NCBI GenBank assembly: GCA_023393165.1
Contig: JAEWMJ010000029.1
Coordinates: forward strand, 33,863-97,862
Source of the DNA: Bacillota bacterium
GTDB lineage: Bacteria > Bacillota > Clostridia > Christensenellales > Christensenellaceae
Length of the DNA stretch: 64,000 nucleotides
Reading direction: 5' to 3'
This document shows, piece by piece, positions 33,495 through 41,986 of this stretch. The notes beneath the pieces are model-generated. The model searched no databases. It was not told where the DNA came from and saw only the letters and a list, made by a program, of their open reading frames with translations. The position numbers and the translations under genes were made by a program. Every line of letters starts with the position of its first letter. Position 1 is the first letter of the stretch.

Positions 33495-35642
33495 TTATAC
33501 GTGGGCTCTTGCCCGGCTCATACTTATCGTCCGTTGAGGAGCGGGGCGGAACAGCAGGTAAAGCATTACGATCAATACCGCAAGAGCCGCAGCCGTTCCG
33601 ATACCGAATGCCCCGCCGTTAAACACGCTGCCCAGCTGATAAACCATCAATGCGATTACGTATGCAAATACCGTCTGATAACCGATCGCAAAGAACGTCC
33701 ATTTTCCGCTTGCCATCTCGCGTTTTATAGCGCCGATCGCCGCAAAGCAAGGTGCGCAAAGCAAATTGAATATCAGGAACGACATTGCGCCCAACGCGCT
33801 GGGGAACATCAGCATAGTAGCCGTCCACAGGCCTGGATCGCTCTCTGCCGCATCGGCGATCCCGTTCAAAACGCCGAATGTGCCCACAACATTTTCTTTT
33901 GCAATAAGGCCGGAAACCGTCGCGACGGCGGCTTTCCAGTTGCCAAAGCCCAAGGGCGCAAATACAGGGGCGATAGCGTTTCCGATTGCGGCGAGCAGGC
34001 TGACTTCCTGATCCACCATGCCAAAGGAACCGTCCACAAAACCAAAACTTGAAAGGAACCATATTGCGCAGCAAGCAACGAAGATGATCGTACCGGCTTT
34101 CACAATAAACGCCCTGCTGCGTTCCCACATATGGATCAGTACGCTTTTAGCGGAAGGCATATGGTACTGGGGCAGTTCCATCACAAAGGGCGCGGGATCG
34201 CCGGTAAACATTTTAGTTTTCTTTAATATGATGCCTGAAACAATTACAGCCAGAATACCCATGAAATACATCGCGGGAGCCATCCACCAAGCGCCTCCCA
34301 TGATTGCGCCCGCTATCAGCGCTATGACCGGCAGCTTTGCGCCGCAGGGTATAAACGTAGTGGTCATGATCGTCATGCGGCGGTCTTTTTCGTTTTCTAT
34401 TGTTTTGGTAGCCATAATACCGGGAACACCGCACCCCGAAGCAATCAACAATGGAATGAAGCTTTTGCCGGACAGGCCGAATTTGCGGAAGATCCGGTCC
34501 ATAATGAACGCGACGCGCGCCATATAGCCGCAGTCTTCCAGCACGGACAGGAAGAAAAACAAAATCAGCATCTGAGGTACAAAACCCAGAACGGCGCCTA
34601 CGCCGCCTATGATTCCGTCAACCACCAGGCCGTTCAACCAATCTGCAGCGCCCACGTTTGTAAGAAAATCACCGACCGCCGGCTGGATCCATTCACCAAA
34701 CAGGGTATCATTCGTCCAGTCTGTTACAAGGGCGCCGACCGTTGTTACGGAAATAAAATAAACAATAAACATCACGAGTGCAAAAATCGGCAGGGCCAGC
34801 GCGCGGTTTGTAACAATGCTGTCAATTTTATCAGAGATTGTCATGGCGTTCTGCTTTTTACGGCAGCATCCTGCAATCATCTTTGTGATATACTGATACC
34901 GCTCGTTTGTAATTATGCTCTCTCCGTCATCTTCAAGCTTTTTTTCCACCGAAGAAATTACGGATTCAATTTTGTCTTTTACAGCCTGATTCAGCTGAAG
35001 CTTTGCCATCATTTTTTCATCGCGTTCAAAAAGTTTGACGGCGTACCAGCGAATCTGCCTCGGTTCCACAAAATCTTTGCAGATATCCGCAATGGCGGAA
35101 AGGGCTTCCTCAACCTCCGCGCTGAATTTATGCTGCGGTACGGCCGCTTTTTTGGTTTTTGCCAGCATGATCGCTTTTTCGGCCGTTTCCATGGACCCCG
35201 TTCCCTTGAGAGCGCAGGTTTCCACCACTTCGCATCCCAGTTCCGCGGACAGTTTCCGCACATCAATTTTGTCTCCGGATTTATTGACTATGTCCATCAT
35301 ATTCAATGCGATCACAACGGGTATGCCCAGTTCGAGGATCTGCGTCGTCAGGTAGAGATTTCGTTCCAGATTACTGGCGTCAACAAGGTTGATCACTGCG
35401 TCGGGGCGTTCGTCTATAAGATAATTGCGGCTGACAACTTCCTCCAGCGTGTACGGAGAAAGAGAATATATCCCCGGCAAATCGGTGATGATCACATCCT
35501 TGTGACCGCGAAGCTTCCCTTCTTTTTTCTCAACGGTAACACCCGGCCAGTTGCCGACATATTGGCTGCTGCCCGTCAGATTGTTAAACATTGTCGTCTT
35601 GCCGCAGTTCGGGTTTCCGGCAAGAGCAATTTTGATATTCAT
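33495..35642 (-). CDS. feoB: Ferrous iron transporter FeoB
   Basis: A 715-residue Fe(II) transporter. The N-terminal G domain carries GNPNCGKTT (residues 9-17), DLPGIYSLSPYT and NMMD, followed by a helical regulatory domain and a membrane core with two gate repeats (GCGVPGIMATKT and ALGAMSFLIFNLLCAPC). It moves Fe(II) into the cytoplasm with the aid of the FeoA proteins encoded upstream. A palindrome (35662-35679) lies 20 bases before its start, so it may have its own metal-controlled promoter besides reading through from feoA. Confidence 0.95.
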   Translation of the reverse strand: MNIKIALAGNPNCGKTTMFNNLTGSSQYVGNWPGVTVEKKEGKLRGHKDVIITDLPGIYSLSPYTLEEVVSRNYLIDERPDAVINLVDASNLERNLYLTTQILELGIPVVIALNMMDIVNKSGDKIDVRKLSAELGCEVVETCALKGTGSMETAEKAIMLAKTKKAAVPQHKFSAEVEEALSAIADICKDFVEPRQIRWYAVKLFERDEKMMAKLQLNQAVKDKIESVISSVEKKLEDDGESIITNERYQYITKMIAGCCRKKQNAMTISDKIDSIVTNRALALPIFALVMFIVYFISVTTVGALVTDWTNDTLFGEWIQPAVGDFLTNVGAADWLNGLVVDGIIGGVGAVLGFVPQMLILFFFLSVLEDCGYMARVAFIMDRIFRKFGLSGKSFIPLLIASGCGVPGIMATKTIENEKDRRMTIMTTTFIPCGAKLPVIALIAGAIMGGAWWMAPAMYFMGILAVIVSGIILKKTKMFTGDPAPFVMELPQYHMPSAKSVLIHMWERSRAFIVKAGTIIFVACCAIWFLSSFGFVDGSFGMVDQEVSLLAAIGNAIAPVFAPLGFGNWKAAVATVSGLIAKENVVGTFGVLNGIADAAESDPGLWTATMLMFPSALGAMSFLIFNLLCAPCFAAIGAIKREMASGKWTFFAIGYQTVFAYVIALMVYQLGSVFNGGAFGIGTAAALAVLIVMLYLLFRPAPQRTISMSRARAHV

Positions 35643-35661
35643 TATTTACCCTCCTTAATAA

Positions 35662-35679
35662 AGTTAGCAATGACTAACT
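35662..35679. promoter_or_regulatory. Metal box between feoA and feoB
   Basis: AGTTAG-CAATGA-CTAACT, a palindrome of 6-base arms around six bases. It matches the GTTAG-N6-CTAAC pattern found through 35.6-49.9 kb. Confidence 0.7.
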
Positions 35680-35703
35680 CTTCGTTAAAAAATACATGCA
35701 TCT

Positions 35704-35925
35704 TCAGCACACTTCAATATTCTCGGCTTCATTTTTACGGATGGTAAGCTCGTACCCGCGTACGGTGATTTCCACCGGGTCGCCAAAAGGAGCAACCTTG
35801 CGGATAAATATTTCAGTTCCTTTTGTGATACCCATATCCATAATACGGCGTTTGATTGTACCGGTACCGGTAAGCTTCGCGACAGACACTGTCTCGCCGC
35901 ATTTGACTTCTTTGAGTGTTTTCAT
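35704..35925 (-). CDS. feoA: FeoA-like SH3-fold protein 1
   Basis: A 73-residue protein of the FeoA family (MKTLKEVKCGETVSVAKLTG, then GTEIFIRKVAPFGDPVEITV), a small SH3-like barrel that binds the cytoplasmic side of FeoB. A GGGGAG site precedes the ATG. It lies between the second feoA and feoB, 60 bases before feoB, and shares their direction. Duplicate feoA genes before feoB are common in Clostridia. Confidence 0.9.
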   Translation of the reverse strand: MKTLKEVKCGETVSVAKLTGTGTIKRRIMDMGITKGTEIFIRKVAPFGDPVEITVRGYELTIRKNEAENIEVC

Positions 35926-35950
35926 ACTTCATCTCCCCTTTTCAATTTGA

Positions 35951-36244
35951 TTATACAGTCAATATACGGCTTGCCATCACTTTACTGATAGCCATCCGCG
36001 TCCCTTTGACGTTCACAATCACATTTCCGCTCAGTTCGGATACCACTAAAACTTCCGTATCCTCTACAAAACCCAGGTTGCTGAGAAACCGGCGTATTTC
36101 GTCTTTACCGCGGACGGATGCGACCCGTACTTTTTCTCCGGCCGCCACCATACTCAGGGGCATTCCCTGCCCTGACACCTTAACCTGAGGACAATATATT
36201 TCTGTTTTTACATTTGTGATTGCCACAGTATTTTCCGTTACCAT
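35951..36244 (-). CDS. feoA: FeoA-like SH3-fold protein 2
   Basis: A 97-residue FeoA-family protein with a 25-residue N-terminal extension before the SH3-like core (ASVRGKDEIRRFLSNLGFVE, then NVIVNVKGTRMAISKVMASR). It is the first gene of the feo set; two metal boxes stand directly upstream (36261-36282 and 36299-36316), with GGAGGTGATT before the ATG. Confidence 0.88.
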   Translation of the reverse strand: MVTENTVAITNVKTEIYCPQVKVSGQGMPLSMVAAGEKVRVASVRGKDEIRRFLSNLGFVEDTEVLVVSELSGNVIVNVKGTRMAISKVMASRILTV

Positions 36245-36260
36245 TCCGAATCACCTCCAA

Positions 36261-36282
36261 AAAGTTAGCTATGGCTAACTTT
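36261..36282. promoter_or_regulatory. Metal box upstream of feoA (proximal)
   Basis: AAAGTTAGC-TATG-GCTAACTTT, a perfect palindrome of 9-base arms. It is the strongest of the boxes and would cover the feo promoter. Confidence 0.75.
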
Positions 36283-36298
36283 TAGTCTTAAAATTAGG

Positions 36299-36316
36299 AG
36301 TTAGCGATCGCTAATT
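36299..36316. promoter_or_regulatory. Metal box upstream of feoA (distal)
   Basis: AGTTAGCGATCGCTAATT, centred on CGATCG. A weaker half-site (AGTTTACTATCGCTAACT, 36328-36345) follows, giving a row of three sites in 85 bases. Confidence 0.65.
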
Positions 36317-36374
36317 CCTTCATAATCAGTTTACTATCGCTAACTATAATTGTCAATAGCAGCCAATAAAAAAA

Positions 36375-36803
36375 TTATGCCTCTGCAAGCTTTTCTCCCA
36401 ACGCTTTGCATGTTTCCAGATCGGAATCCGCAGGCTGTTCGTTCACAATCAGTCCTTCCGCAATAAGTTTCGCACCGGCTGATTGCACAGAATCCTGCCA
36501 GTTGCGCATCCATTCGCCGTCGCCCCATCCATAAGAACCAAACAGGGCAATCTTTTTCCCCGGCAATTGTCCTTGGACTGACCGAAACATTGGTTCAAAC
36601 TCTGTTTCTTCAAGTTCCTCAGCACCCATGGACGGGCAGCCGAACGCGATTTTGTCAAAACCGGCTGCCATTTCATTCGTAAAATCAGGCGCTTTCAGTA
36701 CCGATACCTCTGCTCCCGCTTTCATCGCCCCTTCCGCTATAGCAAGGGCCATCATCTCCGTATTTCCGGTGCCGCTCCAATAAACTACTGCTATTTTTTT
36801 CAT
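36375..36803 (-). CDS. Flavodoxin
   Basis: A 142-residue FMN-binding electron carrier, starting at the ATG at 36803 (AGAGG nine bases upstream). The phosphate loop SGTGNTE is at residues 10-16, with the later loops FGCPSMGAEELEETEF and FGSYGWGDGEWM. Flavodoxins replace ferredoxin when iron is short, which fits its place between metal-box sites in an iron regulon. It is expressed in the same direction as the DUF2325 and DUF3793 genes before it. It could also donate electrons to the nitrogenase-like system. Confidence 0.9.
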   Translation of the reverse strand: MKKIAVVYWSGTGNTEMMALAIAEGAMKAGAEVSVLKAPDFTNEMAAGFDKIAFGCPSMGAEELEETEFEPMFRSVQGQLPGKKIALFGSYGWGDGEWMRNWQDSVQSAGAKLIAEGLIVNEQPADSDLETCKALGEKLAEA

Positions 36804-36829
36804 TTTATAACCTCTTTTCAAAGATATTA

Positions 36830-37390
36830 TCAAGCAGCGACTGTAAGCTGCAAGATTGACTTTCCACGGATAAATAAATCCAGATAAACGGATTTGCATT
36901 TCTTAAATTTCATAAAACACTTCTGCGCAGCACAATGATCCTCATAAACCTTCCAGCAGCCGCAGCAGCAGAAATTCTTTCCGTTGTTTTCTATAAACTC
37001 CACCACGTCGTGCAGGGGATATCCCAAAAACAACCCGATCTCATGGGGAAATCCGGGACAATTTACAAGCCGGTCTTTCAAGACCGAAATGCTTCCCTCT
37101 ACCGATCCGGTATCATATCCAAAGGTATTTAAGAAACTGCATATCCTGGGATTCTTAAGATCCGCCGCCAGGCTTTTCTTTCTGTAGACATATACCAGGG
37201 CCCGGTTTTCGTATTTTGCCAGAACCGTTACGCAAACACCCTTCTGAATCAACAAATTGTTCCAGTATTCTATGTATTCATCGATATTTTCATATGCGCG
37301 TATCTGATAATTAAACAAGCTTCCGGTTTTGAGTTTTGCCAGAGTAGGCGCGCAATGTTCTATTAATATTCTTTCAAATGTTCTGGTCAT
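36830..37390 (-). CDS. DUF3793 family protein
   Basis: A 186-residue soluble protein of the DUF3793 family, marked by APTLAKLKTGSLFNYQIR, PHEIGLFLGYPLHDVVEFIE and the Cys-rich NFCCCGCWKVYEDHCAAQKC. The function is unknown, but it is found beside flavodoxin and feo genes in many Clostridia, which suggests a part in iron homeostasis. It overlaps the DUF2325 gene by 17 bases and lies 26 bases before the flavodoxin gene, one operon. Confidence 0.82.
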   Translation of the reverse strand: MTRTFERILIEHCAPTLAKLKTGSLFNYQIRAYENIDEYIEYWNNLLIQKGVCVTVLAKYENRALVYVYRKKSLAADLKNPRICSFLNTFGYDTGSVEGSISVLKDRLVNCPGFPHEIGLFLGYPLHDVVEFIENNGKNFCCCGCWKVYEDHCAAQKCFMKFKKCKSVYLDLFIRGKSILQLTVAA

Positions 37391-37682
37391 TTTTGTATTC
37401 CTCTTTGCAATAATACGATAAAATGTTCTTTAAGGCCGAAATGCTGCTGCTGTGAGACCTTTCAACCGGTATTTTAGACCGCTTTGCCACATTAAGCGCA
37501 CAGCCGGTCATTCTATGGGATACGGTTCCGGTAAACAATATCAGCAGGTCGGGTGTCCCTATTTTTTGTTGCATCTCCCCTTTCGATTTCGTGAATACCT
37601 TTGCGCTGAAACCATAGCTTCTGCATAAATCCTTATAGAGGCACTCCATTCGTTCGTTTCCTCCAATAATAACAACGCTCAT
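37374..37682 (-). CDS. DUF2325 family protein
   Basis: A 102-residue protein with the DUF2325 pattern (MSVVIIGGNERMECLYKDLC at the start, then DLLILFTGTVSHRMTGCALN). The function is not established; it often accompanies metal-related genes in Firmicutes. It is the first gene of the DUF2325-DUF3793-flavodoxin operon, and two metal boxes lie just upstream (37697-37712 and 37759-37774). Confidence 0.8.
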   Translation of the reverse strand: MSVVIIGGNERMECLYKDLCRSYGFSAKVFTKSKGEMQQKIGTPDLLILFTGTVSHRMTGCALNVAKRSKIPVERSHSSSISALKNILSYYCKEEYKNDQNI

Positions 37683-37696
37683 AAATCGCCCTTTCG

Positions 37697-37712
37697 GTTA
37701 GCATATGCTAAC
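37697..37712. promoter_or_regulatory. Metal box upstream of DUF2325 (proximal)
   Basis: GTTAGCATATGCTAAC, a perfect 16-base palindrome 15 bases upstream of the DUF2325 start codon. Confidence 0.75.
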
Positions 37713-37758
37713 TATAAATGTTTTAAAAAGGAATGTCCATTCACTCCTTTATCGATCA

Positions 37759-37774
37759 GTTAGCATACGCTAAC
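37759..37774. promoter_or_regulatory. Metal box upstream of DUF2325 (distal)
   Basis: GTTAGCATACGCTAAC, palindrome with one off position, 62 bases from the proximal box, probably over the promoter. Confidence 0.7.
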
Positions 37775-38015
37775 CATTTGTATGGTAACATGATTCCAGA
37801 AATCAGTCAAGCTGTTTTTAGAAATTTCTCATAAAAAAAGACATCAGCTTTTATTCTCGGGCATCATAAATAACGGTTTAAAATGAAGCGCGTATCTTAT
37901 ACAGTTTAAACCATACTCTTTATTATTATCACGCAATAGGGTATACTGAAATTGTTAGGATAGTACAACTTATTTGCGCCGGCGGGCGGACATCCGCGCA
38001 GGAATGGAGGAAACG

Positions 38016-38390
38016 ATGGACAAACTCACATTTACAATGGAAAACTATCTTGAAGCGATATACGAACTTTCCAAAGCAGGTGCAGGCGCGCGGGTATCCG
38101 ATATTGCGGAACGAATGGGCGTAACAAAAGCAAGCACAAACAGCGCCATGGCGACGCTCGCGGAAAAAGGATTGATCGTCAATGAGAAATACAGGGAGAT
38201 ATTTCTTACACACGAAGGATTAAGGCTGGCCGAATTGACCTCAAATAAACATAAAGTAATAAAACAATTCCTGATTCAAATTTTAAAAGTTGAGCCTGCT
38301 GTTGCCGATAACGACGCCTGTGCGATCGAGCACGTTATCAGCAGCGATTCTGTCTCAGCCATGCAGGATTTTATGCAAAGAAGGGAATAG
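38016..38390 (+). CDS. DtxR/MntR-family metal-dependent repressor
   Basis: A 124-residue repressor starting at the ATG at 38016 (GGAGGAAACG upstream). It has the DtxR winged helix (TMENYLEAIYELSKAGAGAR, VSDIAERMGVTKASTNSAMA) and the metal/dimer domain with the DACAIEHVIS motif supplying Cys/Asp, Glu and His ligands. It lacks a C-terminal SH3 domain, like MntR. It stands alone on the plus strand between two minus-strand iron operons and is the best candidate for the protein that binds the GTTAG-N6-CTAAC boxes when metal is plentiful. Confidence 0.88.
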   Translation: MDKLTFTMENYLEAIYELSKAGAGARVSDIAERMGVTKASTNSAMATLAEKGLIVNEKYREIFLTHEGLRLAELTSNKHKVIKQFLIQILKVEPAVADNDACAIEHVISSDSVSAMQDFMQRRE

Positions 38391-38404
38391 AATTTTCCGT
38401 AACA

Positions 38405-39142
38405 TTACCGCATAATTGTATCATTTTCGAATCGGTTAAACAGGATGTTTGTCACAACCGCATCCCAGTTCTGCAGTAATACCCGCACAACAGCGGGATC
38501 AAACATGATTCCGCTGTTGAGTTTGATTTCATCCATGCATTCCGCAGGACTGCATATTTTCCTATATGGACGGCAGCTCATCATGGCGTCGATTGAATCG
38601 CAAACGGCAATGATCCTGCTTCCGAGAGGTATCCCCTCTCCTTTCAATCCGTCGGGGTAACCCTTGCCGTCCCAGCGTTCATGATGATGCAGAATAATTT
38701 CCGCCACTTCCGACAGTCCGTCAAATTTTTTTAATATTTCCGCCCCGATCCGGGGATGCTGTTTCACGCAATCCCATTCTTCGGCCGTCAGCCTGCCGGG
38801 TTTGGTCAGTATATGATCCGGAACTCCTATTTTACCTATATCATGCACATGTGCTGCCATATGGATAAGTTCGGTTTGCACGGAAGGCAGACCAAGTATG
38901 CGGCATATTTGTTCAGTCATATCACTGACGCGTAAAGAATGGCTGGCAGTTGGATGATCCTTTGCCTCCAGGGCGGCGATAACGCCTACAATCATATCGT
39001 GATATATCTTCGGAGGCGGTATAATGCCGCGCCTTGGATTTACAATACGGCCGTAAATATCAGAAAAACGTTTCCAGAACTTTTCTTCATTTCTCTTCAT
39101 TATGAACCCACATCCTCTTTCAGCTTGCACTGCTCCGTTCAT
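38405..39142 (-). CDS. HD-GYP domain phosphohydrolase-like protein
   Basis: A 245-residue soluble HD-GYP protein. The catalytic segments are present: HSLRVSDMTEQICRILGL, HVHDIGKIGVPDHILTK (HD), HHHERWDGKGYPDGLKGE (HHExxDGxGYP) and DSIDAMMSCRPYRK. Such domains cleave cyclic di-GMP or related nucleotides. It overlaps the stop of the ABC-type ATPase gene by four bases (ATGA), so it is the last gene of the nitrogenase-like operon, an unusual place for it. The first ATG is chosen because of this coupling. Confidence 0.85.
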   Translation of the reverse strand: MNGAVQAERGCGFIMKRNEEKFWKRFSDIYGRIVNPRRGIIPPPKIYHDMIVGVIAALEAKDHPTASHSLRVSDMTEQICRILGLPSVQTELIHMAAHVHDIGKIGVPDHILTKPGRLTAEEWDCVKQHPRIGAEILKKFDGLSEVAEIILHHHERWDGKGYPDGLKGEGIPLGSRIIAVCDSIDAMMSCRPYRKICSPAECMDEIKLNSGIMFDPAVVRVLLQNWDAVVTNILFNRFENDTIMR

Positions 39143-40149
39143 GTATTTATGAAATGACCGGTCTCCAGCCTCTTTCCATGCCTAAGATTGTCGCGCCAGC
39201 TTTGAAGCAGGGCATCCAGACGTTCAGCCTCCCTAAGCACCCCGAGTTCTTGTTCATTTTTTTCCATTACAGCCACAATACCGCCGTTTTGAATAATGAT
39301 TCTGAAATCGGCCAGCAAAGCGAGCGCAGGGTCATGCGTCGCTATCAGGACAATCTTATTTTCCCCCGTCAGCAGACTGAGAGCCTTACGCCTGTTGATG
39401 CCCGCATTTTCCAGCTCATCGATCAGTACGACGGGAGCCGTGGATAAAATGGCGCAGTCGGCAATCATAAGCGCTCTTGACTGTCCGCCGCTCAAACTGG
39501 TGATATGCGTATTCCTGAAAAAAGGCTCTCCGGCAAGCTCGTTCGCCATTTCAAAAGCTTTTTGGACCGCGCCTTTGGAATCTTCCGTCATCCAGCATTG
39601 CGCATGCATCTCCAAAAACTGCTCGACACTTAAATCAATTACAAAATTCATATTCTGGGACAACTGCGCCACCCATTTTTTCTTTGTTCTTCCAACAGAT
39701 TCCCGTGGTTTCGGCGCGCCGTCCAGAAAGACGCGCCTGCCGGTCGGGGTATCGCCGTCTGCGCCCCATTCTATGTCGGCAAGCAGCCTGCTCTTACCGC
39801 TCCCCGTCGGGCCGACAATCGCCGCAATCGTACCTTTTTTCAAATCGATGCGCTCAAATTTTTCTTTTTTCCCGTCCTTGTTACGGCCGGCAAACAGTGT
39901 GACCTGTTCCACACGGGCATGCTTTTCCGTTAAAAAATCCTCCATGCTCTGGATAAAGGAATTAAAATTTTCCAGGAATTTCTCGCGGCTTATGCCTAAA
40001 TTCCGATAAAATTCCCCTTCTTGCTTCATTATATTTTCGCGGATGCTTAAATCCTCACTGTAGTCAAACTCATATTCGTCCAGCCAGTCCCTGGCAAAAG
40101 GATACTTGCCAAACACCTGCTCCAATTCCATATTCGTTATGTATTCCAT
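39139..40149 (-). CDS. ABC-type ATPase of the nitrogenase-like operon
   Basis: A 336-residue soluble ATPase. Walker A GPTGSGKS is at 113-120, signature LSGGQ followed by SRALMIADC, and Walker B VVLIDELENAG. The first 78 residues form an extra helical domain (VFGKYPFARDWLDEYEFDYS) that resembles the N-terminal segment of the protein encoded at 40842-41969. No membrane partner of its own is present. The start codon follows the GTPase stop directly. I infer a partner of the GTPase and binding-protein-like protein, perhaps in cofactor handling; the exact task is unknown. Confidence 0.7.
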   Translation of the reverse strand: MEYITNMELEQVFGKYPFARDWLDEYEFDYSEDLSIRENIMKQEGEFYRNLGISREKFLENFNSFIQSMEDFLTEKHARVEQVTLFAGRNKDGKKEKFERIDLKKGTIAAIVGPTGSGKSRLLADIEWGADGDTPTGRRVFLDGAPKPRESVGRTKKKWVAQLSQNMNFVIDLSVEQFLEMHAQCWMTEDSKGAVQKAFEMANELAGEPFFRNTHITSLSGGQSRALMIADCAILSTAPVVLIDELENAGINRRKALSLLTGENKIVLIATHDPALALLADFRIIIQNGGIVAVMEKNEQELGVLREAERLDALLQSWRDNLRHGKRLETGHFINT

Positions 40150-40845
40150 TCAGGCATCATCCCCCAATTGTATTTTTCGTACATTCCCTATCTGATACTC
40201 CTTTCCGATCCTGGTTTCTCCCAGGCAGTAAGAGCAAAGAGCCATCGGCATTGGAAACCGCAGCCTTTCATCTTTGATTGCGGTCTCAAGGGCATCTTCT
40301 TCCATTTTCCTGCAAAGTTCGTACGTCCCCTGTCCGTTAAGACCGTTTACATGAAAAATGGCTGCGTTGGGATTGACGTATTGCACCCGTACGGCAAAAA
40401 CCTCCTTTTCAGCCTGGGATACGATATCACTTTTGGTGACCGCCACAATATCGGCCAGACGCAGCATGGGGCCGATTTTGGACGGCGTATGCACGCCGCT
40501 CAGCTGGTCGATCACGCATATGGCGAGCGCGCCGTGGATGTGCGGCGAACAGCGGTTGCACAAGCCCGCGCTTTCTGTAAAAAGATAATCAAAACCCTGT
40601 CCAAGCCCCCACTCAAAAGCCTCTTCAATATTTGTAATAAAATAATGGTCCGGGCACAGTTCCCTGGAAAGGCCCTTTTTCACGGGGATATTGTGCCTCT
40701 GATATACGATATCGTCGTCCGTATACAGACAGTCAAATTTAACGACGCCCGCCTTTTTTCCCTGTTCTGTCAAATGCAGGATGGTTTTTTGCAGGACAGA
40801 CGTTTTACCCGAAGAAGGCGGGCCGGATACCGTGATAAGCTTCAT
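40150..40845 (-). CDS. HypB/UreG-like G3E GTPase
   Basis: A 231-residue P-loop GTPase of the SIMIBI class. Walker A GPPSSGKT is at 8-15; later segments are TESAGLCNRCSPHIHGAL, IVAVTKSDIVSQAEKEVF and a C-terminal CSYCLGE. Two CxxC pairs suggest metal binding, as in HypB, UreG and CobW relatives, which insert or deliver metals. It overlaps the preceding gene by four bases (ATGA) and the next gene follows without a gap, so it is fully inside the nitrogenase-like operon. Nickel, iron and cobalt are all possible. Confidence 0.75.
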   Translation of the reverse strand: MKLITVSGPPSSGKTSVLQKTILHLTEQGKKAGVVKFDCLYTDDDIVYQRHNIPVKKGLSRELCPDHYFITNIEEAFEWGLGQGFDYLFTESAGLCNRCSPHIHGALAICVIDQLSGVHTPSKIGPMLRLADIVAVTKSDIVSQAEKEVFAVRVQYVNPNAAIFHVNGLNGQGTYELCRKMEEDALETAIKDERLRFPMPMALCSYCLGETRIGKEYQIGNVRKIQLGDDA

Positions 40846-41969
40846 ATCTGTTCCTCCAAAAAAATCTTTTTCGACGCCTCAATTATTTCAAGGACATCAT
40901 GTTTATAAAGATACTCAAAACCCAGCCACCAAAGTTTTCCGGGCAGGCAATTTGAAACACGCGGGTCAGAAGACGGAAAAAAACCCTGGTGCATAAAAAT
41001 CTCTCCGCATTCCGCACCGCAGATGAATTCCGCCAGCATTTTTTGATCTTCGCTCATATCCCTGCGCGCGGTGCAGACAAGCGGGATAACCGGCGCACCT
41101 TCACAGGGCCATACCATTTCCATGCCTTCTTCTTTTGTTTTTATCCCAGCAAAAATATAAGGCATGATATACACGGCCGGTCTGGCGTCAAGCCCGTTTA
41201 TCTTGATCATCTGTGACGGATGCGCGCCGCATATGCAGTTTGCGCCAAACCGCAGTACGCCTTCCAATCCGAATAATTGATATAAATAAACCAGAAAAAC
41301 TCCGTCCAGCAAATGCCCGTCGTCCGGATAACATACGCTTTTATAAAATTCGTCCTTTAAAATATCCGCCCATCCGGCAGGCGCAGTCCTTCCCGCAAGC
41401 CTTTGCCTGTCGACAACAAATACGAGCGGTATGCCGGAAAGCATTCTGAAAATCTTTTTGGGATCCTCAAATCCGGCGAAATCAGGGTTTAATCCTCTTG
41501 TCACCGGTTCGCGGTACTGGCCGCCCGATAAAGCAGTGTTCCGGATCATTCCTTCAATTCCTGCGCCAACGACAACAGGCGGGCTTGCTATGGCTGTCAG
41601 CCCGTCTATCCAATCTTTTCCGAATTCCACAAGTCCGATATCGTATTTCAGCGGAAGCCTGCTTTCAGCAAGGAATGCGTCCAACGCGTTTTGAACGGGT
41701 AGCTGCACCATGCAGGGGATACGTCCCCAAAAATCGCATTCATCTGCAGGCGTATTGCCGCGGAGCGCCTGCTCCCGGCTTTTTTGATACGCGTCCAGCT
41801 CCAATAAGAAAGCGGGCGCTTCGATCCTCCTGAACTTAAGCGCGCTTTTTAATTTGAGACCGGCAGCCAATTCCTTTTTTTCCTCGTCGTACAATCCCTT
41901 GAGCATAAAAAAATCTCGGATCCCGGGATCGTCCTTTATGATTCTCTCAATTGTCCAATCAATATTCAT
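40842..41969 (-). CDS. Cytoplasmic binding-protein-like protein with DUF1858-like N-terminus
   Basis: A 375-residue protein without a signal peptide. Residues 1-30 (TIERIIKDDPGIRDFFMLKG) resemble the small DUF1858 helical domain found with Fe-S proteins. The rest has the pattern of an iron-type periplasmic binding protein: LVFVVDRQRLAGRTAPAGWA, WADILKDEFYKSVCYPDDGH, IPLVCTARRDMSEDQKMLAE. A binding-protein fold kept inside the cell and placed after an importer suggests a carrier or chaperone for an imported or modified metal compound. It lies 17 bases after the importer ATPase gene and is coupled to the GTPase gene by an ATGA overlap. Confidence 0.6.
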   Translation of the reverse strand: MNIDWTIERIIKDDPGIRDFFMLKGLYDEEKKELAAGLKLKSALKFRRIEAPAFLLELDAYQKSREQALRGNTPADECDFWGRIPCMVQLPVQNALDAFLAESRLPLKYDIGLVEFGKDWIDGLTAIASPPVVVGAGIEGMIRNTALSGGQYREPVTRGLNPDFAGFEDPKKIFRMLSGIPLVFVVDRQRLAGRTAPAGWADILKDEFYKSVCYPDDGHLLDGVFLVYLYQLFGLEGVLRFGANCICGAHPSQMIKINGLDARPAVYIMPYIFAGIKTKEEGMEMVWPCEGAPVIPLVCTARRDMSEDQKMLAEFICGAECGEIFMHQGFFPSSDPRVSNCLPGKLWWLGFEYLYKHDVLEIIEASKKIFLEEQI

Positions 41970-41986
41970 TTCTGATTCCCTTTACA

